Assembly: GCA_018333775.1 (NCBI GenBank) | Contig: JAGXSO010000154.1 | Location: 1 to 30,697, forward strand | From: Truepera sp. | GTDB lineage: Bacteria > Deinococcota > Deinococci > Deinococcales > Trueperaceae | DNA length: 30,697 nucleotides | Direction of reading: 5' to 3' | The notes under the pieces: generated by a model | The model's input: the letters and a program-made list of their open reading frames with translations, nothing else | Databases searched by the model: none | Told to the model about the DNA's origin: nothing | In this document: piece after piece, positions 7,873 to 17,736 of the stretch | How the letters are laid out: every line of letters begins with the position of its first letter | Position numbering within the stretch: position 1 is the first letter of the stretch | Translations under genes and position numbers: made by a program

Positions 7873-8337
7873 ATGAACTGCTCGACTGACTCGCGCCGCA
7901 CAGCCGAGTCGCGGATGATCGACTACAGCCATGAGACCAACCTCTCCAAGAACCCCGGCCTCCGCCTGCTATGGATCATCTTGGGCTGGTTCTTTGTCAG
8001 CTTGGGCTTTATCGGCGCCTTCCTGCCGGTCATGCCTACCACCATCTTCTTGATCCTGGCTGCTTACTTCTTCGCGCGCGGCAGCGTCCGCTTTTATAAC
8101 TGGCTGCTGAACAACCGCTTCTTCGGCCGATTGCTGCATGACTGGCGGGCCGGTTTAGGCATCCCGTTGCGAGCCAAGGTGATCGCTATCGGCATGATCA
8201 CCCTCGCTATCGGCAGCAGTGCCGCCTTCTTCGTGGAGACGCTGGCGGTGCGGCTGCTGCTCATCGCCATCGGCCTCGGCGTCATCACTTATTTGCTGCG
8301 GCAGCCGACCCGGACGGCAAGCCTGCCGCGCCTCTAG
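7873..8337 (+). CDS. DUF454 (YbaN-like) small inner-membrane protein
   Basis: This is a 154-residue protein from the ATG at 7873. It has a hydrophobic helix pair LLWIILGWFFVSLGFIGAFLP and TTIFLILAAYFFARGS, the conserved WLLNNRFFGRLLHDW segment, and two further helices near the C-terminus (VIAIGMITLAIGSSAAFFVE; AVRLLLIAIGLGVITYLL). This is the DUF454 (YbaN) signature; the function of the family is not established. Starts at 7810 or 7915 are possible; 7915 gives 140 residues and begins just before the conserved part, while 7873 has the leaderless -10 box. Its TAG stop directly abuts the stop codon of the converging CtaG gene. Confidence 0.85.
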   Translation: MNCSTDSRRTAESRMIDYSHETNLSKNPGLRLLWIILGWFFVSLGFIGAFLPVMPTTIFLILAAYFFARGSVRFYNWLLNNRFFGRLLHDWRAGLGIPLRAKVIAIGMITLAIGSSAAFFVETLAVRLLLIAIGLGVITYLLRQPTRTASLPRL

Positions 8338-9135
8338 TTAAGCCTCTGGTGCCGCCGACTCGTCCCGGCTGGTTTCAGTCTCCCGTAGCCACTGGAAGAA
8401 GGCGATGCTAGCAGCAATAGTCAGGGCCAGCATCACGAAGAGCCCCATGATCCCGCCGGCGAGCTGCTGATCCTCCATGGGGGAGAGTCCAAACGCCCGC
8501 GGGGCCAGGGCGTACCAGGGATAGAGGAGATCGGTGGCAAAGCCCATCCAGGCTGAGATCGGGGTATGGGCCAAAAACAGCAGTGCCAGGTAGATAACCT
8601 GCTTGCCGGGGGTGAGGCGCGGCAGCTCGGGGAGCGGGCTTAAAATAGGCCACCACATCAGCACGGCGGCGCCAAACAGCGACAGGTACATTAAGCTGTG
8701 GAGCCACTCGTTAAAGGTGGCCGCCAGCAGGAACGCCGGCACATGCCAGATAGCAAAGATCAGGTTAAACAGCACTAACGCCAGCCAGGGGCGGGTCAGC
8801 GTTTGAGCCAGCGGTCTGATCCAGCGGTGTAAGAGCAGCGGCCTGATCAGCCAGGCAGGCGTGCCGGACAAGATCAGCACCGGGATAACGTAGATCAGGA
8901 TCATGAACTGCAGCATGTGGGCGCTAAGGAGATAGACCTCGGCCCACAGGTGTAGCGGTGAGACTAAGAGCAGCAGAAACAGGGCGATGCCCGCTCCAAA
9001 GCGCACCGCGTGGCGGTGAGGGAACGGTTCGGGAAAGTAGCGCCAGCGCAGCGGCCCAACCCCCAACGCATAGGCCAGGGCCAGGTAGAAGACCCCGGCT
9101 ACCGGGATGGGATCAAGCTGCCACTGCCAGATCAT
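8338..9135 (-). CDS. ctaG: Cytochrome c oxidase assembly factor CtaG-like membrane protein
   Basis: This protein of about 265 residues has some seven membrane helices and the caa3_CtaG pattern: HMLQFMILIYVIPVLILSGTPAWL, LFNLIFAIWHVPAFL, HSLMYLSLFGAAVLMWWPILSPLPE, and FLAHTPISAWMGF. The scattered His and Met residues inside helices fit a role in copper handling for the CuA/CuB sites of caa3-type oxidase. A TTG at 9141 would add two residues, but the ATG at 9135 sits 5 nt after a TAGAGT box and is preferred. No oxidase subunit genes lie in the window. No space separates it from the converging DUF454 gene. Confidence 0.88.
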   Translation of the reverse strand: MIWQWQLDPIPVAGVFYLALAYALGVGPLRWRYFPEPFPHRHAVRFGAGIALFLLLLVSPLHLWAEVYLLSAHMLQFMILIYVIPVLILSGTPAWLIRPLLLHRWIRPLAQTLTRPWLALVLFNLIFAIWHVPAFLLAATFNEWLHSLMYLSLFGAAVLMWWPILSPLPELPRLTPGKQVIYLALLFLAHTPISAWMGFATDLLYPWYALAPRAFGLSPMEDQQLAGGIMGLFVMLALTIAASIAFFQWLRETETSRDESAAPEA

Positions 9136-9140
9136 AATCA

Positions 9141-9146
9141 ACTCTA
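9141..9146 (-). promoter_or_regulatory. -10 box of a leaderless promoter for ctaG
   Basis: TAGAGT on the minus strand lies 5 nt before the ATG at 9135. A TTGACG (9167-9172) upstream has a 20-nt spacer, too long for a normal -35. The assignment is tentative. Confidence 0.3.
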
Positions 9147-9209
9147 CCCCTGTGCCCCGTTTGGCGCGTCAAGCCAGGTTACGGCAACCTCTGTCACACG
9201 AGCTTAGGG

Positions 9210-10052
9210 CTACACTTTTGCCATCTTCAGCGCAATCAGCCGCCCGGTCGGAGTATCGGCGATGCCGCCCTCGCCGGTTTCGCGCAGCTCCGGCGGCAGC
9301 AGCCGGCCGACCGAAGCCATGGCCGAAACGACCTCATCAGGTGGGATGACCGACTCCAGCCCGGCTAGCGCCAACTGCGCCGAACTCACCGCGTGGACGG
9401 AGTAAAACGCGTTGCGCGAGACGCACGGCACCTCGACGTAGCCCCCTACCGGGTCGCAGACTAGGCCGATGGTGTTCATCAGCGCCATGGTGGCGGCGTG
9501 AACGGCCTGGCGAGCGTTGCCACCCAGCAGCTCGCAGACTGCGGCAGCGGCCATGGCGGCCGAGGAGCCGATCTCGGCCTGGCAGCCGCCGCTCGAGCCG
9601 GCGATAAACATCTGTTGGGAGATGATCTTACCAACGCCTGCCGCTAACACCAGCGGTAGCACCAGCGCGTCGTCATCTAGCCCCAGGTGATCGGCCACGC
9701 CGATCAGCGCCCCCGGCAGGGTACCGGCGCTGCCGGCGGTCGGGGCGGCCACGATCTTGCCCATGCGGGCGTTCTCCTCATTGACGGCCATGGCGTAGGC
9801 CTGCACCCGCTTTAACAGCGGCGCTTGGAGGAGGTCCGGGGCGTGCCAGAGCATCTTGGCGTTCCAACCGACCATACCGGTGCGGCTAGGCTCACTGGAG
9901 GCCAGGCCGCGGGCGATCGAGTCGCGCATCTGCTGCAAGCGCTCCGACATCTTCGCTAGCAGCTGGCGGCGCTCGTCACCGCTGAGCGCTTCATCCTGCA
10001 AGACGGCTTCTGAGGCTCTGAGGCTGACCTCGGCCAGTTCGTTAAGAGTCAT
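9210..10052 (-). CDS. sdaAA: L-serine dehydratase (ammonia-lyase), iron-sulfur-dependent, alpha subunit
   Basis: This 280-residue alpha subunit belongs to the two-subunit [4Fe-4S] L-serine deaminase, which turns L-serine into pyruvate and ammonia. Visible motifs are [18 protein letters not shown] (about 99-116), [18 protein letters not shown] (154-171), [20 protein letters not shown] (196-215). Cys157, Cys199 and Cys210 are the likely cluster ligands. Its ATG overlaps the TGA of the beta-subunit gene by 4 bases, so the two are translationally coupled. Length is normal for the Bacillus-type enzyme. Confidence 0.96.
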   Translation of the reverse strand: MTLNELAEVSLRASEAVLQDEALSGDERRQLLAKMSERLQQMRDSIARGLASSEPSRTGMVGWNAKMLWHAPDLLQAPLLKRVQAYAMAVNEENARMGKIVAAPTAGSAGTLPGALIGVADHLGLDDDALVLPLVLAAGVGKIISQQMFIAGSSGGCQAEIGSSAAMAAAAVCELLGGNARQAVHAATMALMNTIGLVCDPVGGYVEVPCVSRNAFYSVHAVSSAQLALAGLESVIPPDEVVSAMASVGRLLPPELRETGEGGIADTPTGRLIALKMAKV

Positions 10053-10729
10053 ACCGGGACCTTCTCTCCGCTCATCACTTCGGGCAGCAAGCGCATCCAG
10101 TGAATATAGGGGTGGTGGGTTAAGTAATCCAGCGCATACTGCGCCAGCCGCCGGTCGATCTCTAGCGCCATCAACGCCTCACCGCCGCGCTTTAGGCGGG
10201 TCGAGGTGAGGGTGGCAATGTTAACCTCATCGTCGGCGATCACCCGCGCTACCCGGGCGATCACGCCGGGCCGGTCCTGGTGTTTGACGAGCAGGGTGTG
10301 GTGATGACCGGAGAAGTTGGTGTCGAACTCACCTACCTTGAATACGCGGACCACCCCCCCGCCCAGGCTCGAGCCGGTCAGGCTCAGCCGCTCCTGAGCG
10401 TTCTCGAGCGTGATCCGCACCGTGTTGGGGTGTACATCGCCCAAGTCTTTGCTGACGAACTCCAGGCTCATGCCAGCTTCCTGAGCGAGCTTGACAGCCT
10501 CGGGGATGCGCGGGTCGTCGGGGTAAAAGCCCAGCAGGCCGGCAGCCAGGGCCAGGTCGGTGCCGTGACCTTTGGCGGTCTTGGCAAACGAACCGTGCAG
10601 CTCGAGCCGCGCCTGGTGAGGCGGGAAGAGCAGGGCGTGGCGCGCCAGCAGGGCCAAGCGGCAAGCCCCGGCGGTATGACTGCTTGAGGGCCCCACCATC
10701 ACCGGGCCGATTACATCCAGTAGGCTCAT
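10049..10729 (-). CDS. sdaAB: L-serine dehydratase (ammonia-lyase), iron-sulfur-dependent, beta subunit
   Basis: This 226-residue beta subunit has the diagnostic [18 protein letters not shown] near residue 13 and [19 protein letters not shown] near 51. A C-terminal ACT domain starts near 142 ([20 protein letters not shown]), presumably binding serine or setting allostery. It is the first gene of the sda pair and lies 29 bases downstream of the restriction-modification gene on the same strand. The ATG directly follows TAAGGGGAG, with a TATAGT box 9 nt upstream, so either a short-spaced ribosome-binding site or a leaderless start is possible. Confidence 0.95.
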   Translation of the reverse strand: MSLLDVIGPVMVGPSSSHTAGACRLALLARHALLFPPHQARLELHGSFAKTAKGHGTDLALAAGLLGFYPDDPRIPEAVKLAQEAGMSLEFVSKDLGDVHPNTVRITLENAQERLSLTGSSLGGGVVRVFKVGEFDTNFSGHHHTLLVKHQDRPGVIARVARVIADDEVNIATLTSTRLKRGGEALMALEIDRRLAQYALDYLTHHPYIHWMRLLPEVMSGEKVPV

Positions 10730-10758
10730 CTCCCCTTAACTATACTCCACCCCCGCCC

Positions 10759-13700
10759 TCACAACACCACCCGCAGCGCCGCCTCGATCTCGGCGCGGTG
10801 CGCCTCCACACCGTAGACGCAGTAGGCGATGGCGTCGATCTCGGCTTCTACCGCCTTGAATTCGAGCATCACCTTTTCCAGTCCTTCACTCTTCACGCTC
10901 GCCATCACCCGCTTGTCCAGGTTCTCCAGCACCCGCAAGTTCCGCACCGCGTCATCGTCATACACGGGCGCCCCGAGCGAACGCAGCGCCACCTCGAGCA
11001 CCCTTTCGCCCGGCCCTTGCGTGAACTTCTGCCGCCGCTTGAAACCCTCGTCGAACTCGCTCAGGTAGTGCGCCCTAAATAGCAGCATCCGCCTGAGCGC
11101 CTGGTGCGCCACCGCCACCTCGGCCAGCACCACCCACTCCCGCTCGCCCTCGCGCCAGTCCTCCCCTTCGGTCACCTCACCCCAGAGGGTATACCCTTGC
11201 AAGGCTTCGCCCGACCATTCCGTCGCCTCGACCCGCAGGCCGAGCAGGTGCCCTACGCGGTTAGGGTCGGGGCTCGTGTAGCTGACCAGGTGTCCGTACT
11301 GCCCCGCCGGGTCGTGATAGGCCCAAAACGGCGCCTCGCGTTGGAGCTGGCCGTAGAGCACGCGCTGGTACGTTTCGACCAGGGCGTAGCGCTCTCGAAA
11401 CAGCTCGTGCGCCCGCCGCCCGAGTTCGCCCAGACGCCGCTCGTCCTCGGTGGAGAGGTCGGGGATGGGCAAATCGCCCACCTGGTTCTCAAAGTACTCG
11501 AACATCCCCTTGCCGGTGAGCTTGCCTGGACCGCCCAAGGCGCGATAGCGGAAGTTGAGGACGCTGGAGTTCAGGAGTGAGCAGATGGCATATAAATCAG
11601 CGGACTTGCCTTCGTCAGGGCTGTAGATAAACGAAGCGACATCGCTCTTGAAGCCGACCTCACCCGTTTCGTCTATCGCAAAACGATTGTAAGAGGCGCG
11701 GCGTGGGAAAAAGAGCTTTGGGCTGAAGAGGGTGTAATACTGACCATCCTTAACACCCTCACGAGGCCAATGGAGCTGATACCAAGCATTATCGCCGCGA
11801 CGAACGCCTGAGCGCTCTTCGAGAATAGAACGATGTTGCTCGAGATAGCGTTGAACCAGCGTAGGCAAGTCATCCCACTCGACGCTACGCGAAATGTACA
11901 AAATCTGAGAGTCCGGCGGCTCCCAGCCGAACGGGAAAATACCAGAAATTTTGATGCGAGGGCGTAGCCATTCGTTGGGGATGGGCGGTTTCAGGCCGGT
12001 AAAGTCTTGCTCGAAAACCTCGTCCAGGCCGGTGTCAATGCCTTTCAAGAAAAATCCCAAACCACTCTCGTGAAGCCTGGCACCCGCTGAGTCAACCTTG
12101 TCGAAGATCGCCTTGTACGGCGACAACACCCAGCGGTCTTCGCCCAAGTCCGCCTGCGCTACTTCGACCCGGACGGCGCCGTCTGCTGGAGACTGGCCCT
12201 GCTCGAGCTGCCGCCTCACCGCCTCGAAGTCCATCACGAACTGGGCCGCCAGCGCATGCCCTTCCGGCGCTGCGCCCTTGCGCCAATGCACGACGGCGGT
12301 GGCGATACCGGCCTTGAAGACTTTGTGGCCCAAAAAGTCGAGCAGGCTTAGGAGCGTCGTCTTGCTGGCCAGAAACTGCCTGAGCTTACGCGACTTGTCG
12401 CCCTGCAGGAAGCTCCGCGAGACGATGAAACCGAGTTCGCCCGCTGCGCGCAAGATCTGGTGGCCACGGACGAAGAAGTAGAAGAGGATGTCGGTCTTGT
12501 CGGTGTAAACCTCGGGATACGCGGCGCGCAGCCAGTCGAGTTCGAGCGCCCCTCGGCCGAAAGTGGCATCCACGTTGAAGTACGGCGGGTTGCCGATCAC
12601 GGCGGTGAAGCCGCGCTGCGCTTCGGGCAAGGCGGGGTCGAAGACGTCGGGGAACTCGACCTGCCAGTTAAAGGGGCGCTTTTGCCTGGCCTCTTCGAGC
12701 GCTGCCTCTTGGGCGCGGAGTTCGTCCAGGAGTTCGGCGAGCGTCTTCTCTTCGATGTCGGCAAGAGCGCGGGGTTTTTGGCCGGTGATGAGATACTGGC
12801 GCACGGCGCTTACGGTGGCGTTGCCCTCGTCGAGGCCGACTTGCGCGATGGCCTCGCGTAGCGTGTCGTTCGCGGCAAAGAAGGGCAAGAAGCTCGGCAG
12901 TAGCGCTTGGTTGAGGTCGGCAATGATCGCTTCAAGCTTGGCCAGCACGTCGCCGCGCTGTTCGGCGGGTGTGTCGACGTTCTTGGCCTGATGGGCGAGG
13001 CGAGCGGCTTCGCTTAACCTCCCCCAGCCCCCCCTAATAGGGGGGGTGCCGAAGGCGGGGGGGTCCAGAGCGCCGATCAGGCTGTTGCCGTTGCGGATAT
13101 TCAAGGTCAGCGCCGGGAGCTGCGCGTGGGGCGCGCCACGCTTGCCGTACTGGCTGGGGTGGCTGCGCAGGAGCTTGGTCCACAAGGAGAGCTTGGCCAA
13201 GCCTACCGCCTGGGGGTCTAGGTCGACGCCGTAGATGCACTGGGTAAGCACGCGCTCGTGGGGGTAGCTGAGCTGCTTGGGTGGGACGGTGGGCGTGGCG
13301 CCAGCGAAGAGGCCGCCGCTGCCGTTGTTCGTCCAGCTCCGCTGATAAGCCTGTTTCACGGCCTTGTTGTAGTGCTCGAGCGCCCCTGTGAGGTAGTCAA
13401 AAGCGCCTAACAGGAACGAACCTGAACCGCAGGCGGGGTCGATGACCCGCACCTCCAGGATCCGCTCCGCCGCAGCGTAGGCGGCCTGGTGGTCGCCCGC
13501 TTCAAGGTGGCGCAGCGCCGCTTCGAGGTGCGGCTCGACCTGGGGGGAAAGCACGCGCCTCACGATGTGCTTGACGATGTACTGGGGGGTGTAGAAGACC
13601 CCTTCGCGCTTGCGCGTCTCCTGGTTGTCGAGCACCCGGATGACGCCCTCTTCCTCGACCAGTTCGTGAGCCAGGAACTGCTCGTAAGCGACGCCGAGCA

Positions 13701-14703
13701 CGTCTTGGGTGAGGGTGGTGAAGTCGTAGTTGTAGACCGAGCGAAAGCCGAGGATTTGCCCCTCTGTGATAGGCACGAGGGCAGGATCGGGGGTTGGATT
13801 GAGAAGGACGAGCATCTCGAGATACTCATTTGGCACGTGCAACTTGTCAACGAGAGGATTCTTGGCAAAAAGCTCGGTGTTGTAGCTGGCCCAGGTGTCG
13901 TCGAACTTGCTTCTAAGCTGCTCGATGAACGGCTTGCTACGAAAGGTATCTGTCCAATGCTTATAAAGCCGCCCCAGCACGTAGTAGGGCTCTTGGCCGT
14001 AGTTCTCGAGCAGGCGGATGAACAAAAAGCGGAGCAGAATCGTGTGCGAGGCCGCGCGGATCTCGGCGAGCGAGAGTTCGGGGTGCGACGCGCGGATGCC
14101 GTTGGCCAAGATCACGCGCCAGAGCTTGAGGTCGCGCAAAAACTGCTCGCCCAGCCCTTCGCGCTGGCGCTCTCGGTAGAAGTCCTCGAGGCGGTTTAAG
14201 TGAACGTTCTCGCGCGATAGGCGTTCGTAGACCAGGGCGGCGAAGTCGGCGTTGCGCAAGTCTTCCAGGGTGAAGCTCCAGAAGGGCTCGCGGTCGCTTA
14301 AGCGCAGGACGTGCCACTCTGTGAAGTTGGTCAGCACCAACCACGGCACCGGCTCTTCGCTGCCGACATCGAGCGCGTAGTTGCGCAAGTACTCGATGAC
14401 CTGCTCCTTGTTGGCTTGCCAGAGGTGCTTGTCCCACAGCGGCTTAGCCTCGACCATCAGCCAGGGCGGCTTGCGCCTTTGGGGCAAGAGAAAATAGTCC
14501 ACCCACACCTTGCTGAGGGTCAGGCTCCTGATGCCCGCCTCGGGGGTACGCTCGTCGGGGCCGTAGCCGAGTGCCTCGAGCAGGGGGGTAAGCAGCTTGT
14601 CCTGAGTGGTCGCTTCAGGCTTGGCGTCGGGGCGGGTGCGCTCGAGCTCGGCGGCTCGAGCCAGCAGCGTTTGGAGTTCGGTCAGAAAGTCGTTCAGAGC
14701 CAC
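10759..14703 (-). CDS. Single-chain type IIG-like restriction endonuclease/adenine methyltransferase
   Basis: This 1314-residue enzyme carries cleavage, methylation and recognition in one chain. The N-terminus holds a PD-(D/E)xK-like nuclease core (Asp69 in VWVDYF, Glu85-Ala-Lys87). The N6-adenine methyltransferase has YTPQYIVKHIV at 371-381, SAM motif DPACGSGSF at 422-430, YGVDLDP near 491, NGNSLIG near 538, and catalytic NPPY at 705-708. The last 400 or so residues should contain the target-recognition domain. No separate S, M or R gene is adjacent, consistent with a stand-alone system. Residues about 547-563 are encoded by a palindromic repeat inserted in frame. The stretch near 11570-11960 is clearly less GC-rich than the rest. 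The start is GTG with a TATGGT box only 3 nt upstream. Such enzymes are often horizontally acquired. Recognition sequence is unknown. Confidence 0.92.
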   Translation of the reverse strand: MALNDFLTELQTLLARAAELERTRPDAKPEATTQDKLLTPLLEALGYGPDERTPEAGIRSLTLSKVWVDYFLLPQRRKPPWLMVEAKPLWDKHLWQANKEQVIEYLRNYALDVGSEEPVPWLVLTNFTEWHVLRLSDREPFWSFTLEDLRNADFAALVYERLSRENVHLNRLEDFYRERQREGLGEQFLRDLKLWRVILANGIRASHPELSLAEIRAASHTILLRFLFIRLLENYGQEPYYVLGRLYKHWTDTFRSKPFIEQLRSKFDDTWASYNTELFAKNPLVDKLHVPNEYLEMLVLLNPTPDPALVPITEGQILGFRSVYNYDFTTLTQDVLGVAYEQFLAHELVEEEGVIRVLDNQETRKREGVFYTPQYIVKHIVRRVLSPQVEPHLEAALRHLEAGDHQAAYAAAERILEVRVIDPACGSGSFLLGAFDYLTGALEHYNKAVKQAYQRSWTNNGSGGLFAGATPTVPPKQLSYPHERVLTQCIYGVDLDPQAVGLAKLSLWTKLLRSHPSQYGKRGAPHAQLPALTLNIRNGNSLIGALDPPAFGTPPIRGGWGRLSEAARLAHQAKNVDTPAEQRGDVLAKLEAIIADLNQALLPSFLPFFAANDTLREAIAQVGLDEGNATVSAVRQYLITGQKPRALADIEEKTLAELLDELRAQEAALEEARQKRPFNWQVEFPDVFDPALPEAQRGFTAVIGNPPYFNVDATFGRGALELDWLRAAYPEVYTDKTDILFYFFVRGHQILRAAGELGFIVSRSFLQGDKSRKLRQFLASKTTLLSLLDFLGHKVFKAGIATAVVHWRKGAAPEGHALAAQFVMDFEAVRRQLEQGQSPADGAVRVEVAQADLGEDRWVLSPYKAIFDKVDSAGARLHESGLGFFLKGIDTGLDEVFEQDFTGLKPPIPNEWLRPRIKISGIFPFGWEPPDSQILYISRSVEWDDLPTLVQRYLEQHRSILEERSGVRRGDNAWYQLHWPREGVKDGQYYTLFSPKLFFPRRASYNRFAIDETGEVGFKSDVASFIYSPDEGKSADLYAICSLLNSSVLNFRYRALGGPGKLTGKGMFEYFENQVGDLPIPDLSTEDERRLGELGRRAHELFRERYALVETYQRVLYGQLQREAPFWAYHDPAGQYGHLVSYTSPDPNRVGHLLGLRVEATEWSGEALQGYTLWGEVTEGEDWREGEREWVVLAEVAVAHQALRRMLLFRAHYLSEFDEGFKRRQKFTQGPGERVLEVALRSLGAPVYDDDAVRNLRVLENLDKRVMASVKSEGLEKVMLEFKAVEAEIDAIAYCVYGVEAHRAEIEAALRVVL
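13016..13066. repeat. Palindromic repeat element (copy 1), inserted in frame in the restriction-modification gene
   Basis: The core is a 7-C/7-G stem around TAATA (13028-13046), followed by a small hairpin GCC-GAA-GGC (13048-13056) and a closing G7 run (13057-13063) that can pair with the C-run at 13021-13025. The same architecture and much of the sequence recur at 18780-18830. On the coding strand it adds DPPAFGTPPIRGGWGRL at about residues 547-563, between methyltransferase motifs. Confidence 0.75.
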
Positions 14704-14843
14704 GCGACCATATCAAACCACAAATCGCCGCACTGCCGGCGACCTGACGGCGCCACTGGGGCACCCTAACCTGTCACGACAGAGCTTCCTACGCGCCGGT
14801 TGTCAAGGGGCCGACGGGGGTGCTTTAAGTGATTCGGTTAGGG

Positions 14844-14866
14844 TATTCTGAAGCCATCCAAGGAGG
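14844..14866 (+). promoter_or_regulatory. -10-like box and strong Shine-Dalgarno site for the carboxyltransferase gene
   Basis: TATTCT at 14844-14849 is a plausible -10, although no good -35 was found. AAGGAGG at 14860-14866 is an almost perfect ribosome-binding site 6 nt before the GTG at 14873 and fixes that start. The rest of the 169-base gap (14704-14872) shows no gene or RNA. Confidence 0.5.
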
Positions 14867-14872
14867 CGCTAC

Positions 14873-16438
<1,566 letters not shown>

Positions 16439-16453
16439 CCCTGGCAAAACAGG

Positions 16454-16459
16454 TATCCT
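16454..16459 (+). promoter_or_regulatory. -10 box of a leaderless promoter for era
   Basis: TATCCT is followed by 5 nt and the ATG at 16465. The gap to the upstream stop holds no Shine-Dalgarno sequence. Era may therefore be transcribed independently of the carboxylase gene. Confidence 0.45.
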
Positions 16460-16464
16460 AGCTT

Positions 16465-17379
16465 ATGACTGAGGGAGAGCACAAAGCGACCTATTCGGGC
16501 TTTATCGCCATCTTGGGCAAACCTAACGTCGGCAAGTCGACTTTGCTCAACACCTTACTGGGCGTCAAGGTAGCGCCTATTACCCCCAAACCGCAGACCA
16601 CCCGGCGCGGCGTGCGCGGCATCTACACTCAGGATGACCGCCAACTGGTCTTTGTGGACACACCAGGGCTGCACCGTGCCAAAGATGCCCTGGGCGACTA
16701 CATGAACCGCGAGGTGAGAAACGCCCTGATCGACGTCGATATCGCCTTGTGGGTAGTCGATCTGCGCCGCCCGCCCAGCGAAGAGGACAAAGACGTAGCG
16801 CGGCTGCTCAAGGGGATCGACCCGGCCACCCCGATCTACTTAATCGGCAATAAGGTCGATGCCGCCAAGTACCCCGACGAAGCCTTAAGGCTCTATCGCG
16901 AGCTGCTCCCTAACGCAGCCAAGGTGCTAAGTTTAAGCGCCCTGAACGACCCCGAAGCGGTCTACGCGCTGCGCGATGAGCTGCTGCAACAGCTCCCAGT
17001 CGGCCCCTTTTTCTTCCCCAGCAATATCCGCAGCGATCAGTCCCGCGAGATGTGGGCCGCCGAGCTGATCCGCGAAAGCGCTATGATTCACCTGCGCCAG
17101 GAGCTCCCCTATGCCGTAGCGGTGCAGGTGCTGGAGTGGCGCGACCCGGCGGAGCCGAGCGAGCCGACATATCTGCAAGCCGAACTATGGGTCGAGAAAC
17201 CTAACCACCGGATGATCGTCCTGGGCAAGGGCGGCGCCATGATCAAGGAGATCGGACGGACCGCCCGCAAACAGCTCGAAGTATTCCTGTCTCAGCGTGT
17301 CTACCTCGATCTGGAGGTAGTGGTGCGCCGCGACTGGCGCGAGGATCCCGAAGCTTTGCGTGAACTGGGGTACGAGTGA
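16465..17379 (+). CDS. era: GTPase Era, 16S rRNA-binding ribosome assembly factor
   Basis: This 304-residue protein has the full Era layout. G1 is [13 protein letters not shown]2 lies in TTRRG, G3 is DTPGLH, G4 is NKVD, and G5 is SLSALN. The C-terminal KH domain contains [20 protein letters not shown], with the family's GKGG loop replacing GxxG. Era binds the 3' end of 16S rRNA and checks maturation of the small subunit. Length is normal. The downstream GIY-YIG gene starts 3 bases after the Era stop, suggesting cotranscription. Confidence 0.97.
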   Translation: MTEGEHKATYSGFIAILGKPNVGKSTLLNTLLGVKVAPITPKPQTTRRGVRGIYTQDDRQLVFVDTPGLHRAKDALGDYMNREVRNALIDVDIALWVVDLRRPPSEEDKDVARLLKGIDPATPIYLIGNKVDAAKYPDEALRLYRELLPNAAKVLSLSALNDPEAVYALRDELLQQLPVGPFFFPSNIRSDQSREMWAAELIRESAMIHLRQELPYAVAVQVLEWRDPAEPSEPTYLQAELWVEKPNHRMIVLGKGGAMIKEIGRTARKQLEVFLSQRVYLDLEVVVRRDWREDPEALRELGYE

Positions 17380-17382
17380 GCT

Positions 17383-17736
17383 ATGCCGATTGCGGCCCGC
17401 TGGCGCAGACTCGCGGCGCTCCCGCCTCCACGCGGGCGCGAAGCTCTGCCCGGCGTCTATGAGCTGGCCGATGCCGACAAGCAGCTTATCTACATCGGCC
17501 AATCAGCGCGGGATGTCCCTAACCGCATCCGCGCTCACCTCGAGCATAACCCGTGCATAGCTGGGAGCCTGTTCTATTGGCGTTACCGTTTCAGCCGCGT
17601 GCCGCAGGCCGAGGAGGCCGCGCTCTTAGCCGCTTATCGCGCCCGACATGGCGATGTACCACCATGCAACCGGGCTATCCCCCAGCCCCGCAACACGTTG
17701 CGGCGTTATCAGGAGCGGAGCCGCGGACGTGATTAA
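17383..17736 (+). CDS. Small GIY-YIG domain protein
   Basis: This 117-residue protein is essentially one GIY-YIG module. It has Gly24-Val-Tyr26, Tyr37-Ile-Gly39 in LIYIGQSARD, Arg48/Arg50 and His52 on the following helix (NRIRAHLEHN), a Glu at 77/78 in AEEAALLAAYRARHG, and Asn96. These are the positions of the catalytic set in the family. GIY-YIG domains cut DNA in repair, homing and restriction; stand-alone copies of this size are mostly uncharacterised. It begins 3 bases after era and overlaps the start of the ModE-like gene by 8 bases. The fold call is from motifs only; catalytic competence is inference. Confidence 0.72.
   Translation: MPIAARWRRLAALPPPRGREALPGVYELADADKQLIYIGQSARDVPNRIRAHLEHNPCIAGSLFYWRYRFSRVPQAEEAALLAAYRARHGDVPPCNRAIPQPRNTLRRYQERSRGRD

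Noticed and set aside
9177..9191. AGGTT-ACGGC-AACCT hairpin after sdaAA as a terminator
   Set aside because: Only a 5-bp stem with moderate GC and no T-tract on the relevant strand.
13489..14199. 236-codon plus-strand open frame inside the restriction-modification gene
   Set aside because: It is antisense to a clear enzyme reading frame with recognised motifs, and its composition follows the GC-rich third-position bias of the opposite strand.
14704..14872. Possible tRNA or small RNA in the gap before the carboxyltransferase gene
   Set aside because: No cloverleaf, T-loop motif or strong paired structure was seen; the gap is explained by two divergent start regions.
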